From Daldinia sp. FL1419 (lineage: Eukaryota; Ascomycota; Sordariomycetes; Xylariales; Hypoxylaceae): a stretch of DNA of 22,497 nt. The stretch's first letter is position 1; each line of letters opens with the position of its first letter. This document shows positions 11,615 to 21,303 of the stretch, in pieces. The notes below the pieces were generated by a model, which worked only from the letters and a program-made list of their open reading frames with translations, was not told the DNA's origin and made no database searches. The position numbers and the translations under genes were made by a program. The stretch is from the NCBI GenBank assembly GCA_025201765.1, contig MU623643.1:1-22497 (forward strand). The letters run 5' to 3'.

Positions 11615-12755
11615 AAAATATTAAACAAGAATTTTAATTATTATTGAATAAAAATTCTAATTGAATAGGAGTTTTAATAATTATTTAAATATAAGGTGAT
11701 TATATATTAAAAAAAATATTTAAATAATTAAATAAAAGGTTAATTAATATATGTAATTATTGGTGTTTAAGAGGTAGAATAAATAATATATTTAATAAGA
11801 GAAAGAATTTATAAATTATTGTAAAAGTTATAAGAGAAGTGATGATTTTGAAGAATTTAATTTAATTAAATAAGAAATAATTTTTTAAAATTTATTTATA
11901 TTTAGAGAAAGTTTGTAAAGATTTTAAAAGGGTTTGTTTTATAGAAGTTAATAGGGTTTTGTAAGGTAGTTTTAGTTATGTAATTATATTACCTTAATTT
12001 ATTATAATAGAGAATTTTATTTGATTAGATAAGAATTAATTCTTAAGGATTTATATATTAATAGGAGTTTTAATGGCTCTTGTAAGATATTGTTTATACT
12101 TTAATTATTTTATAATAAATTATATTTTAAAGAAGGTATTAAAATGATTAAATAAATAATTAATAAAAATCATTATTAGCAATGGTAATTAGGGCTTAAA
12201 AGAAAAAAATCATAAATTATTGTAGAAAATTATATAAAAAGTGATATTTAAAGAGTTTAACCTAATTAGGTAAGAATTAATATTTAGGGGTTTATATTTT
12301 AAATAAGAATTCTAATTCAAGATTATTATTATTAAACAAGAACTTGAATTAAATAAGAACTCTAAAAGCTAAATATAAGATGATTATATTCTAAAAAAGG
12401 TATTTAAATGATTAAATAAAATATTAATAAATAAAGGTAATTATTAACACTTAAAAAATAAAATAAACAATGGATTTAATAAAAAAGAGAAATTATAAAC
12501 TATTATAAAAAATTATAAAAAAAGTTAAATAAATTAATGTTTAAGAATTTAACCTAATTAAGCAAAAATCAGCTTTTAAGGGCTTATATATTAAACATAA
12601 ACTTTAATTAAATATAAGCTTTAATAATTCCTATAAGATATACCCTACATTTCAATTATTTTATAATAAATTATATTTTAAAGAAAATATTAAATAAATT
12701 AAATAAAAGGTTAAAGAAGTAATTATTAGTAATAGTAATTAATATTTAAAAAATA

Positions 12756-12760
12756 GAATT
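12756..12760. other. Left copy of the GAATT target-site duplication
   Basis: GAATT abuts the LTR start TGTTGG. The same five bases follow the right LTR at 14311-14315. The array sequence reads continuously when the element is removed. Confidence 0.85.
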
Positions 12761-12938
12761 TGTTGGATGGATAAGGTACCATTGCATACAATAGTAAAAA
12801 TGAGGGTATTCATAAATTCAATTAAAAGTAATTGTAGAAGATAAGAACATATTCTGATCGTACAATCAGAATACGTATTTATATACAGGATTAAAGTGGG
12901 TCTTGTACCACCACAATCACATGACTAATATTCCCACA
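12761..12938 (+). repeat. Left LTR, 178 bp
   Basis: It contains an inverted repeat ATTCTGAT...ATCAGAAT (12851-12872) just upstream of a TATA-like TTTATATAC (12878-12886), a likely promoter region. It differs from the right LTR at 17 positions by eye, all transitions. Confidence 0.9.
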
Positions 12939-12973
12939 CTGGCAACTTTTTCTTTTCTCGCGAAGTCATGTGA
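12939..12973 (+). promoter_or_regulatory. Candidate primer-binding site and LTR-junction hairpin
   Basis: CTGGCAACTTTTTC follows the left LTR; TGG would pair with a tRNA CCA end one base inside the junction. TCACATGACT in the LTR end (12917-12926) is exactly complementary to AGTCATGTGA (12964-12973), so a 10-bp stem would hold the junction and the primer site in a 37-nt loop. The tRNA was not identified. Confidence 0.45.
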
Positions 12974-13320
12974 CGTTGCTTCGTACGAGCGCCAGCTAGG
13001 TCACGATCTTAGAGCGTTTAAACGTATCAAATCTAAATCGGCTCTTTTTGTGATCCTCCTTTTTGTTCTTATCAAACTAAACTGAACTGATGACCTCTTA
13101 TATCTATATTCTAAATGTAAAGATAATTAAGGGTTTAGTTATTTTTATAAACCTTATTCAAAAATATAACAATTATTTATTTTGAAATATATAATCTTAT
13201 TTGACAATTTTTTCTTTTTAAAAATTGTATTTATCCGAATTAATTAATAGATATGGTTAGTATTATTCATATTATAAGGTAATTAGTATTGAAAATGTTT
13301 CGAGGGCTTCGTAAGAATTG

Positions 13321-13400
13321 GGAAACTGCTAAGGTTTACTAAGATATTTGTAAAACTGCTAAGGTTTGCTGAGGTGTTTGTGGAGCTGCTAGATTGTTTA
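13321..13400 (+). repeat. Three 30-bp tandem units in the LTR element interior
   Basis: ACTGCTAAGGTTT recurs at 13325 and 13355, and GCTGCTAGATTGTTT at 13385, each 30 bp apart. Related TTTAGGTACTAAG-like motifs follow to about 13490. Confidence 0.75.
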
Positions 13401-13621
13401 TTATATCTTTAGGTATTAAATTGTTGTTATTTCTTTAAATGCTAAGCTACTATTCTCTTTAGGTACTAAGTTACTATTATCTCCTTAGGCAGTAATAATA
13501 GGCAAAACCTTTTGGTAAGAATGAAGTTGAAGAATTTTTAGGTGAAGTTTAAGGTTTGTTTTGTTGGTAGGGTAAAATTATAATGTGATTTTGGTATTTG
13601 TTGCTTTTTCTTAACAATTCT

Positions 13622-13680
13622 CGTAGTGTTGTAAATATAAGTGCGTATTGTAAATACAGGTGTTGTAAATACGAAATGCG
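13622..13680 (+). repeat. Short TTGTAAATA repeats
   Basis: TTGTAAATA occurs three times (about 13629, 13648, 13663) with GTGCG-like or AATGCG tails, within the LTR element. Confidence 0.6.
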
Positions 13681-13850
13681 TAATAGATGCGTAGTTCTTA
13701 CTTAGTATAGATTCTCCTAAGACCATTTCACCAATGAAGGAAGCCTCAATATTATCTGCTTGTACGTGATAAATGTAAACCTTGGTTTATAGATTTAACG
13801 CTAAAGCTGTTTCTACCTTCTAGAAATCCTAAATTAATATAAGGTATTCC

Positions 13851-14035
13851 AAAACTATATACTGGAATATGAAATTCTAATTTAAAACCATATACTGGAA
13901 CATAAAATCCTAAAATCGCTCGCCTCTTCTTATCGAGATTTAAATCTAGCGCAAGTACGAATATTTTCAGAACCATGTATAAGAACATGAAATCCTGAAT
14001 TTAAAACCATGTACTGGAATATAAAATCTTAAGGT
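13851..14035 (-). repeat. 33-bp repeat, two pairs of units
   Basis: AAAACYATATACTGGAAYAT-type units start at 13851 and 13884, and again at about 13970 and 14003, each pair 33 bp apart. As 33 is divisible by three, a minus-strand frame reads an 11-residue repeat (VPVYGFK, IPVYSFG, IPVHGFK). The run is interrupted by about 50 bp of unrelated sequence (13917-13965), and no credible protein results. Confidence 0.65.
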
Positions 14036-14132
14036 TATCATATTCATTATTAAATTTGTTTCTTCCTTTTTGGGTATCTTAACTAATTTGTGATTAATTT
14101 GTTATATTAATTTATCATTAATTATTAATTAA

Positions 14133-14310
14133 TGTTAAATAAATAAGGTACTATTATATGCAATAGTAAAAATGAAGGTATTCATAAATTCAGTTAAAAG
14201 TAGTTGTAGAAGATAAGAACGTATTCTGATTGTACGATCAGAATACGTGTTTATATACAAGATTAAAGTGGGTCTTGTACCACCACAGTCACATGACTAA
14301 TATTCCCACA
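14133..14310 (+). repeat. Right LTR, 178 bp
   Basis: It has the same length as the left LTR. The start is changed from TGTTGGATGG to TGTTAAATAA. The palindrome GTATTCTGAT/ATCAGAATAC (14221-14246) is a perfect 10-bp stem here. Confidence 0.9.
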
Positions 14311-17055
14311 GAATTAATAATATATTTAATAAGAAATAAAAAAATTATAAATTATTATAAGAAATTATAAAAAAAATTAAATAAATTAATATTTAAAAAT
14401 ATAATCTAATTAGGTAAGAATTAATTTTTGAAGATTTATATATTAGATAAGAATTTAAATTTAAGGTTAATATTATTAAATAGGAATTGTAATAGAATAG
14501 GAGGTTTAATAATTAGGTAAATATAAGGTAATTATATTTTGAAAGATGGTATTAAAGTAATTAAATAGAAGGATTAATAGAGGTGATTGTTGATAATGGT
14601 AGTTGGTGTTTAAGAGGTGATATTTAATAAAAAAATAAATTTATAAATTATTATAAAAGTTATAAAAGAAAGTAATAATTCTTAAAAACCCATATATTAA
14701 ATAAAAATTTTAATAACTAAATATAAGGTAATTATATCTTAAAGAAGGGTTTAAAGTAATTAAATAAAAAGTTAATATAATTAATTATTAGCAATAATAA
14801 CTAATGTTTAAGAAATAGAAAAGTTGATATATTTAATTAGAAATAAGAAAATTATATATTATTGTAAGAGATTTTTTGAAATATAAAGCTTGAAGAGCTT
14901 AACTTCTATAATAAAGAATTTAATTTGATTAAATAATAATTAATTTTTAAAAACCTATATATATTAAAAAAAGGCTTATAGAAACTTTAGGAGGGGTTAT
15001 TCCTTAAAAGTTAATATATAAGGTAATTATATCCTAAAAAAGGTATTAAAGTGATTAAATAAAAGGATTAATAAAGGTAATTATTAGTAATGGTAATTAA
15101 TATTTAAGAAATAAAATAAATAATATATTTAATAAGAAAAGAAAATTATAAATTATTATAAAAAATTATATAAAAAATAATATTTAAAGAATTTAATTTA
15201 ATTAAATAAAAATTAATGATTAAAGGTTAATATATTAAATATAAGCTTTAATAATTTTAATTGAATAGGAGTTCTAATAATTTTTGGAGGATATGCCCTG
15301 CATTTTAATTATTTTATAATAAATTATAAAAAAAATATTAAAATAATTAAATAAAAAAATTAATAAAGGTAATTATTAATAATGGTAGTTAATATTTAAA
15401 AGGTTATATTTAATAAAAGGATTAAAAATATATATATTTATATAAAGTTTTATGAAAGTGATTCTTAAAGAATTATAATAAGTTTAAGCTGATTAAACAA
15501 GAAAAATAATTCCTAAAGGTTTATTTATATTTAAAAAGTTTATAGAAACCTTAAAAGAAATTATTTTATAAAGGTTAATAGGGTTTTATAAATTAATTTT
15601 AATTATGTAATTACATTATTTTAGTTTATTATAATAAAGAATTTTATTTAATTAAATAAAAATTAATTCTTAAAGATTTATATATTAAATAAGAATTATA
15701 ATTTAGGGTTAATATTAATTTTTATAAAATATGCCTTATATTTTAAATATTTTATAATAAATTATATCCTATAAAAGATATTAAAATAATTAAATAAAAA
15801 AATTAATAAAAATAATTATTAATAATGATAATATATATAAAAGATTATATTTAATAAAAAATAAAAAAGATATATATTATAATATAAAGATTTTATAAAA
15901 ATAATCCTTAAAAAATTTGGAAGAGTTTGATTTGATTAGATAAGAAAATAATTTTTAAAGGTTTATTTATGTTGAGAGAAACCTGTGGAGACTTTAAAAG
16001 GGTTGGTTTTATAAAAGTTAATCTAGGATAAAATCTGATATATTATATTAAAATTCTTTTAATAAATTATTATATAAAATTGATAAGAAATTAATAAATA
16101 ATTGATAAGAATTGATAAGAGTTGATAAGAATTAATAAAATGGTTGATAAATTAATAAGGGATAAAGAAAATACATTAAAAATTTAAAATTTAAAAAAAT
16201 ATTTATGATTGGGTGTATTCTTTTTATTAATAAGAATTTAAATTGATTAGATAGGAAATAATTTATTTATGTTGAATATGAGCTCTAATAGCTCTTATAG
16301 GATATGTCCTAACCTTATATTTTTATTGTACAAAATTCTATAATTTTAAAAATTAATAATTTTATGCTTAAGAACTTAAGCTGATCAGATAAGAAAACAA
16401 TTTTTAAGGAGCTTTAATAACTCTTGTAAGATATACCCTAACCTTATATTTTTTTAAAAAAATTAACAATTTTATGCTAGAGAACTTAAACTGATCAAAT
16501 AGGAAAACAACTTTTGGAGGTTTATTTATGCTGAACAGGAGTTCTAATAGCTCCTACAGGATATGCCCTGCACTTCATTATACAAATCTCTATGGAAAAC
16601 TGATGATTTGGTGCTTTTAAGCTGATCAGACAGAAAAACAACTTCTAAGGAACTTTAATAGCTCTTATAGGATATGCCTTAACCCTACACTTTTATCGTA
16701 TAAATCTTTATGGAAAAACTAATGATTCTATACTTGAGAACTAGAACTGATCAGATAGGAAACAACTTCTGAGGGCTTATTTATATTGAACAGGAGCTCT
16801 AATTGAACAAGAACTCTAATTGAACAGGAGCTCTCATAGCTCCTGCAGGATATGCCCTGCACTTCATTATACAAATTTCTATAGAAAAACTGATAATTGG
16901 ATGCATCCTAACTTGAGCTGATCAGACAGGAAAACAACTCTTGAGGGCTTATTTACGTATTAAAAAACCTGTAGAAACCTTAGAAGGATTGCCTCCATGG
17001 AGGCTAATAAGGTCTTATAGTTTTAATTACGTAATTACATTACAGCCTTCTGTAA

Positions 17056-17073
17056 CCCCCCTCCCCCCCCCCC
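17056..17073. repeat. C6-T-C11 tract at the end of the tandem array
   Basis: Six C, one T and eleven C follow CTTCTGTAA. The tract marks the right limit of the array and is followed by A-rich sequence. Confidence 0.85.
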
Positions 17074-17330
17074 TTCCTAAAAAAATTTAAAAAACAAAAA
17101 CAAAAAAAAACCTTATGTAATTGGGGTGATTCAATTATAAAAATAATTAAAAAAAGAAATTTAATTAAAAACATAAGAATAATTTTAGGGTTTATTATTA
17201 GGTATTAAATTGATAATTATAGAACGAATTCAATTGGTCCCGAAAGTCAAACTGGTCGCAAAGCGACCAGTTCCAAAAAACTAGTTACTTTATATTGGTT
17301 TAATATAAAGGTATATAAATTTTATAATAA
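17074..17330. other. AT-rich stretch with an unmutated GC hairpin near 17250
   Basis: 17074-17215 is A-rich with no gene. 17225-17285 keeps CpG and CpA residues (GGTCCCGAAAG, hairpin arms AACTGGTCGC and GCGACCAGTT at 17250-17272). CTAG at 17281-17284 follows the hairpin by 8 nt. Confidence 0.5.
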
Positions 17331-17481
17331 ATTAAACATCTTTAAAAAATTAAAATCTCAAAGAGGTATAAAAAAATATTAGGAAATATGTACTGAAAAA
17401 TATGTACCCCTTGGGGACCCCACTTCTTTTGTAATTATTGCCCAGATATTACACCCTTTATTACCCAACTAGTATTGTTCT
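17331..17481. mobile_element. Truncated right end of the 5.2-kb TIR family, mutated
   Basis: It aligns with 5675-5825 across TACCCCTTGGGGACC and the whole right TIR. Inverted, the end reads AGAACAATACTAGTTGGGT, which differs from the 5199 end by transitions only. TA follows at 17482-17483. The left part of the element is absent. Confidence 0.75.
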
Positions 17482-17482
17482 T

Positions 17483-17855
17483 AATATATGGTTAAATATA
17501 AGGCTAATTAATTAAAATATAATTGGGTATAAAATATAATTGGGTATAATATAAAACTAATTAATTAAAAAAGGCTGGTATAGTTGGCCAATTAGAAAAA
17601 AGTTTATATATTTGGTTAATAAAATGTAAATAATTTATAAAATTCTTAAAATCTAAATTTTTTTAATTTAAAAAAATGTTTTGATATTTTAAGAAAATAA
17701 GGAAAATATAAAAAATATAAAAAATAAGTTTATAATGTTATTTAAGATTTAAAAATTATAAGGTTAATATGTGGGGTTGTTATGCTAAATAAAATATCAA
17801 TTTTTTATTACCCATACATTTTCGTTACGACAAAAAACCTTAAAATTTAAGGCAT
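17483..17855 (-). repeat. Left arm of the inverted repeat flanking the gene island (family R)
   Basis: Read in reverse complement this matches 21304-21585. Shared landmarks include TTTAAGGCAT at the inner edge, TTTAAAAATTATAAGGTTAATAT, AAAATGTAAATAATTTA, GGCCAATTAGAA and AATTAATTA, in the same order. The left arm is longer because of an extra AT-rich stretch around 17650-17735 and a duplicated AATTGGGTATAA unit at about 17521-17549. The inner edge at 17855 is sharp: GC-balanced single-copy sequence begins immediately. The outer edge is cut by the TIR-element fragment ending at 17481. Confidence 0.75.
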
Positions 17856-18325
17856 AAGCTAGCCCAAGGTGATCAGGGTCCTGCTGGGCAGTCTGTGCTC
17901 CTAGTAGAATCCACAATATAACAGCAAATAATCCAAGCATTTCATACAACCATCTCATAAAGAGGATAATCATTGAATGTACATAATGTACATATTTCAT
18001 TATTTACGTTTCTCAGTTTGTTGCCTAGTTGTAAACTAGTTAGTTGTCGTCTTCCTCCAAGAGACAGGAAGACTTAATCTAATTCAAAACCCGCCCTTTT
18101 TCTCCATCCACTACGCCACGAAATGTCTAGGTTACGGTACCAACAAACATATACTGAGTCCGGCGGGTATATCCATCTAATCTATAAGGCGAGTCGCTGA
18201 TTATCGCCTTCTTATCCCCTTTCAGAAGGCCTTGTAAATACGATGAGTTTTCTGACCGGACGCCGAATTCCCATTCACTCATTCCTTCATCCCTTCCTCT
18301 CTACCTTTGTCCCCTATTAATAACC
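17856..18325 (-). other. GC-balanced 3' flank and UTR of the dolichol kinase gene
   Basis: This 470-bp stretch has normal composition and lacks the mutation pattern of the repeats to its left. It must include the 3' UTR and the polyadenylation region of the gene. No convincing coding sequence was found; a 67-codon minus-strand reading frame at 17797-18000 crosses the repeat boundary and looks accidental. A short direct repeat of ATGTACAT occurs near 17977-17993. No tRNA-like B box was seen. Confidence 0.5.
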
Positions 18326-21089
18326 TTAGATTCCAAAACCTTTCACACATGTCCATAAGACCACGGGCACCACAACGTTATCATTGCCGCCAGTCAACAC
18401 TGCCTCCGTAAGGCTGGCCGTAGAAGCGCATATTCCCATCTTCTGTGCTGTCGTGCCCCACGTGTCCGAGTTACCATTCGCCTGGGGCCACCCACCGACA
18501 TGTAGCCACAGGCGAGCGGCGGCGAGTCCCGTGAAAACGGCAATTGAAAAAGCTACGCTTCCTTCGAGGCTTTTGCCACCGCCCCATAACCATTTCCGTT
18601 GCCCAAAACGTCTTCCAATTAAAGAAGCGGCTGCATCGCCCAGCCCTACGCATACGACACCTGCTACCATGCTGACTTCCCTCGTAGGCACTTCCCAGCC
18701 ATCTAAGCATCCAGTGCCAATACGTGGCAGCGAACCTAGCGAGAGCCATAGGGGGGTCGCACAGCCAATAAGGAGGAATATGTGTGAAATAACGACCGGG
18801 CCTCGAAGATCTCTTCCGTCAACGTATGGAGCAAGGAAATAGGCCAACGGCTTCGACAACGGTGGCAGTTGGCTTGCCCGAAGAAGGTCAAGCAAAAGAA
18901 ATAGTGCGAGGACGACTGATAACGATAGAGCCGCAAATGTCGGATCTATATAAGTTGCTGGCAGGAACATAGCAACCATCATAAAATGGAAAACCTTCCG
19001 TCGTGTATCTACCTCATAGATAGGCGACAAGCGAAACACAACCATCAATCCTGTCGCGATAACACTCACAAAATACGCGCTTAACAAAAGACGCGTATTA
19101 GCATGGCCGATATGTAACCGGCGGAGGTCGTTAATCCAGCCCATCGGACTAAAGTGCTCGGACTCGTCCGACGGCCTTACGGGGAGGCAAATCCATCGCT
19201 CTAGATTTCGGCTAACAACTTCCCATCTAAATCGCGGCAAATCCCCGAACAAATACCCTAAGGCCCATCCCACAGGCTCACGGCCGCGAAGTGCGTCGTC
19301 TCTGATAACCGCTTTGACGCCAACAAAGGGAAGGGGAATGAATATAGCGCCGAGAATGCAGATATAAACATATGTAGCATAAATCCACTTTCTAGTGGTA
19401 GCTTGGTCCTGTGTGAGGAGGAAGAAAGCGCGGACGGAACGAGAAGCGGTTCGCTTCCTCCGACCAGATGGGGTATGCGTATGAGATTTGCGAGGTACAT
19501 TGTCTACACTAGGTAGAGTATGTCGGCGCAGCGGGGTTGATCCGTGCTTTGCGTCTATAGTATTAGCTAAAGGCTTTTGGCCCATGTTGATTGCAGAAGG
19601 GGAATGTTCTTCAGTCCCAGTAGAAGCAACGCCATCAGACATGGTTTTTACACGAGTAGGTCCTCCAGATGCCGGGTCATCGCTATCTTCTAAACCATCA
19701 AAGGCCTCGCAGGAACTGCAAGATGAGCTGTCTACTGGTGCATGAAATAGGTCGTGCCTCACTCTTCTCCATGGCATGATGCTTGAAAAGAAAGAGGAAG
19801 TTGGCTTGGAGGAGCTGGAGGGTTTCTTGAAACGCCATTTAGGTACACGAGCTAAAGAGATACCCCATTTGATAGTTTGGCCGCATAGGACAAGGATATC
19901 AAGACCTCCTACCCAAAGTAAGGACTTTAATATCACTACCTGTGGTGAAGACGCGAGAAATAGAAGGTCAATGAGCGATATCGATAGCAATTGCAGCTCG
20001 GCTGTGAGAAGGCTCGTTGTGGTTAGAGTATGCAAGATTGAGCAAAGGTTCTGGTGTAACGGGTATATCAATGCCGCATTTTCGAGTGAAATAGATGCTG
20101 AAGAGGTGCCAATTTCTCCGACGTTTGATGACATGGCGCTCACCCCCCGGGAAACCTTATTCATGAATAGAGGCGCGCATGAAAGCATCCAGTGCAAGGA
20201 GTCGCATCCAGGACCAGGCCCGGACACGGTGGGGAATAACGACGATGGCAAGGAGCATATCGCGAGTGTTATGCTAGGCAAAATTATAGCCTCGTTATCG
20301 ACGGCGAGAAGTAGCGAAACAAATACAGTGATGACTGGTGGGTATAGTAATGGTGCTGGATCAAAAGAAGATGGCATCGATATCGGAATTTTCTTTGAGG
20401 GTGTTCGATGCCAATAAGCCCATATCACGAGTCGCAAGGGATACGATAACACTAGAACGACCGATATTCCTATCCAGGTACAGAGCTCTAGGATATTATT
20501 AGCATCTACCCTGTCGCTAACACAGCTAGTATAAAGGGGGGGGGGGGGGGGGAGAACAAAACGCACCTCGATTCCATTTACGAAGTATGGGTTGGACATC
20601 GACGTTTGTGCAAACAACAACACCAACGAATCCGATGAGAGCCAATTCCGTAGAGCGACGGACAATTTCCTTCCTCATCCGTGCTCTATCCGCGGGGCTT
20701 TGTGGTCTTTTGCCTATATATTCATCCTTCCTCATGTTGGGGGATATTCGTCTCCCTTCTTCCTCGAGGACGGCAGGAGACGGTATCGGGGTCGAACTAC
20801 CCGAAAAACCTTCATTGCGCCCTCGTAATCCCTTTCGTGACCATCTAGGCGCTGGTAATCCTTTAAGGAAGTGTTCATCATCGGCCTCGGTACCGCTATC
20901 GCTACTCGGCGTAACCTCCCTCGACACACCAGATGAGATGGATTGTGTATTAGGCCGATCCCCCAATTTTCCATAGGTTAGGTGGTCGGACGGTTCGAGT
21001 ATCTCGGAGTGCTGACGATGGTAAGGATGTGGAGATCGTGAGAGCAGTCTCAAAGCATCTTGTGGAAGAGGGTCGAGGTGCTCAGGCAT
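18326..21089 (-). CDS. SEC59: Dolichol kinase, two exons (21089-20567, 20487-18326), 894 aa
   Basis: Predicted to use CTP to phosphorylate dolichol in the ER membrane, supplying the dolichyl phosphate carrier for N-glycosylation, O-mannosylation and GPI anchors. The C-terminal third carries the family signature in order: RRKVFHF (about 670-676), a GCATPLWL membrane segment (about 749-756), VGLGDAAASLIGRRFG (about 788-803), GGGKSLEGS (about 810-818) and TEAVLTGGNDNVVVP (about 868-882). These match the conserved CTP-binding and catalytic region of SEC59/DOLK proteins. Many hydrophobic segments are visible, starting at about 149-163 and 176-197. A Ser-rich, probably disordered stretch lies at about 396-525. 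Human and yeast enzymes are just over 500 aa; the extra length here is the disordered N-terminus and this insert. The start is the ATG at 21089 (A at -3); the frame stays open upstream to a GTG at 21119, but GTG is not a credible fungal start. The stop is TAA at 18328-18326. Family assignment is strong; exact intron acceptor and start are inference. Confidence 0.93.
20488..20566 (-). other. Spliceosomal intron of the dolichol kinase gene
   Basis: The donor reads GAG|GTGCGT with GT at 20566-20565. The acceptor CTAG ends at 20488. A branch-site-like GCTAATAA has its A near 20499, about 10 nt before the acceptor. Joining 20567 to 20487 keeps the frame and gives KWNRELCTWIG, which runs straight into a membrane segment. 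The 79-nt intron contains a run of 17 C on the coding strand. An alternative acceptor (AG at 20507-20506, 61-nt intron) also keeps the frame but has a poorer branch site. Unspliced reading is open in one frame only through the poly-C and does not link the two exon frames. Confidence 0.82.
20536..20552. repeat. G17 homopolymer (C17 on the coding strand) inside the intron
   Basis: Seventeen consecutive G on the plus strand. On the transcript it is a C-only pyrimidine tract between the donor and the branch site. Because it is intronic its length can drift without a frameshift, and it is likely polymorphic and error-prone in sequencing. Confidence 0.9.
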
Positions 21090-21303
21090 TATCGAGACCC
21101 AGTTTGTCGACAGGCACACCTTAGGCGCGCGACGTGGAGGTAATTCATTCAGTCTTAGTCAAAACTTCTTGCGTCATAATCCGGGGATACCTTATGCGAG
21201 GGTGCGAAATTGTGAGTTGGTAGTTGATAACAATGAGAACAATGGTATTCGTGGGGATGGAAGTTGTAGAGATCTATAATATATAATTAAGGGGTGGGGG
21301 GAT
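21090..21303 (-). promoter_or_regulatory. 5' UTR and compact promoter of the dolichol kinase gene
   Basis: About 214 bp of GC-balanced sequence separates the start codon from the AT-rich repeat that begins at about 21304. Pyrimidine-rich and CAAC-containing stretches on the minus strand are typical of fungal transcription start regions. A TGACGCAA site, similar to bZIP/CRE half-sites, lies at about 21169-21176 (minus). An AT stretch at 21271-21287 could supply a TATA-like element but lies at the repeat edge. The function of individual sites is not shown by sequence alone. Confidence 0.5.

Larger units (their letters stand above)
12761..14310. mobile_element. Complete non-autonomous LTR retrotransposon (TRIM-like), 1,550 bp
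   Basis: Two 178-bp direct repeats (12761-12938, 14133-14310) start TGTT and end CCCACA, and GAATT flanks the element on both sides (12756-12760, 14311-14315) as a 5-bp target duplication. The 1,194-bp interior has no gag or pol domain and its reading frames look accidental, so it needs proteins from another element. It is inserted in a unit of the tandem array. No clear polypurine tract precedes the right LTR. Plus strand is assumed as transcription strand from the LTR TATA-like site and the left primer-site candidate. Confidence 0.9.
11615..17055 (+). repeat. Large degenerate tandem array with a preservation gradient
   Basis: Units share an anchor that reads CTGATCAGATAGGAAAACAA in the best copies. 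Anchors or mutated forms lie near 11862, 12020, 12262, 12552, 14410, 14925, 15200, 15489, 15640, 15932, 16243, 16381, 16491, 16622, 16747 and 16918. Spacing is about 110-170 bp at the right end and about 150-440 bp to the left, where longer segments such as ATTACGTAATTACATTAC recur (11970, 15605, 17023). A second block reads AGGAGCTC...AGCTCCTGCAGGATATGCC and can form two short hairpins. Mutation is heavy on the left (CTGATCAG becomes TTGATTAG or TTAATTAA) and light after 16.3 kb. Only one interruption was found, the LTR element at 12761. Confidence 0.75.

Noticed and set aside
12903..13085. 60-codon frame crossing the left LTR end
   Set aside because: It starts inside the LTR and runs into the interior without any recognisable domain.
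13538..13988. Two minus-strand frames of 62 and 78 codons inside the LTR element
   Set aside because: They are made of short tandem repeats, lack domains, and the second is not continued across the repeat units.
1..17000. Mitochondrial DNA as an explanation of the AT content
   Set aside because: Retrotransposon relics, tandem arrays, all-transition repeat divergence and a nuclear-type spliced gene in the same contig argue for nuclear AT-rich isochore DNA.
17797..18000. 67-codon minus-strand frame with a hydrophobic segment
   Set aside because: It crosses the boundary between the repeat arm and the single-copy flank, so it is unlikely to be an old gene.
18000..18325. Possible tRNA or second gene in the 3' flank
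   Set aside because: No A/B box pair, cloverleaf or coding signature was found on either strand.
18384..20417. Plus-strand frames of 85-213 codons opposite the dolichol kinase gene
   Set aside because: They are antisense shadows of a well conserved coding region, with no domain of their own.
20526..20566. Poly-proline tail from reading the C17 tract as coding
   Set aside because: It is an artefact of unspliced reading; donor, branch site and acceptor place the tract in an intron.
21090..21119. Upstream extension of the dolichol kinase frame to GTG at 21119
   Set aside because: GTG is not a usual fungal start, and an ATG with A at -3 lies ten codons downstream.
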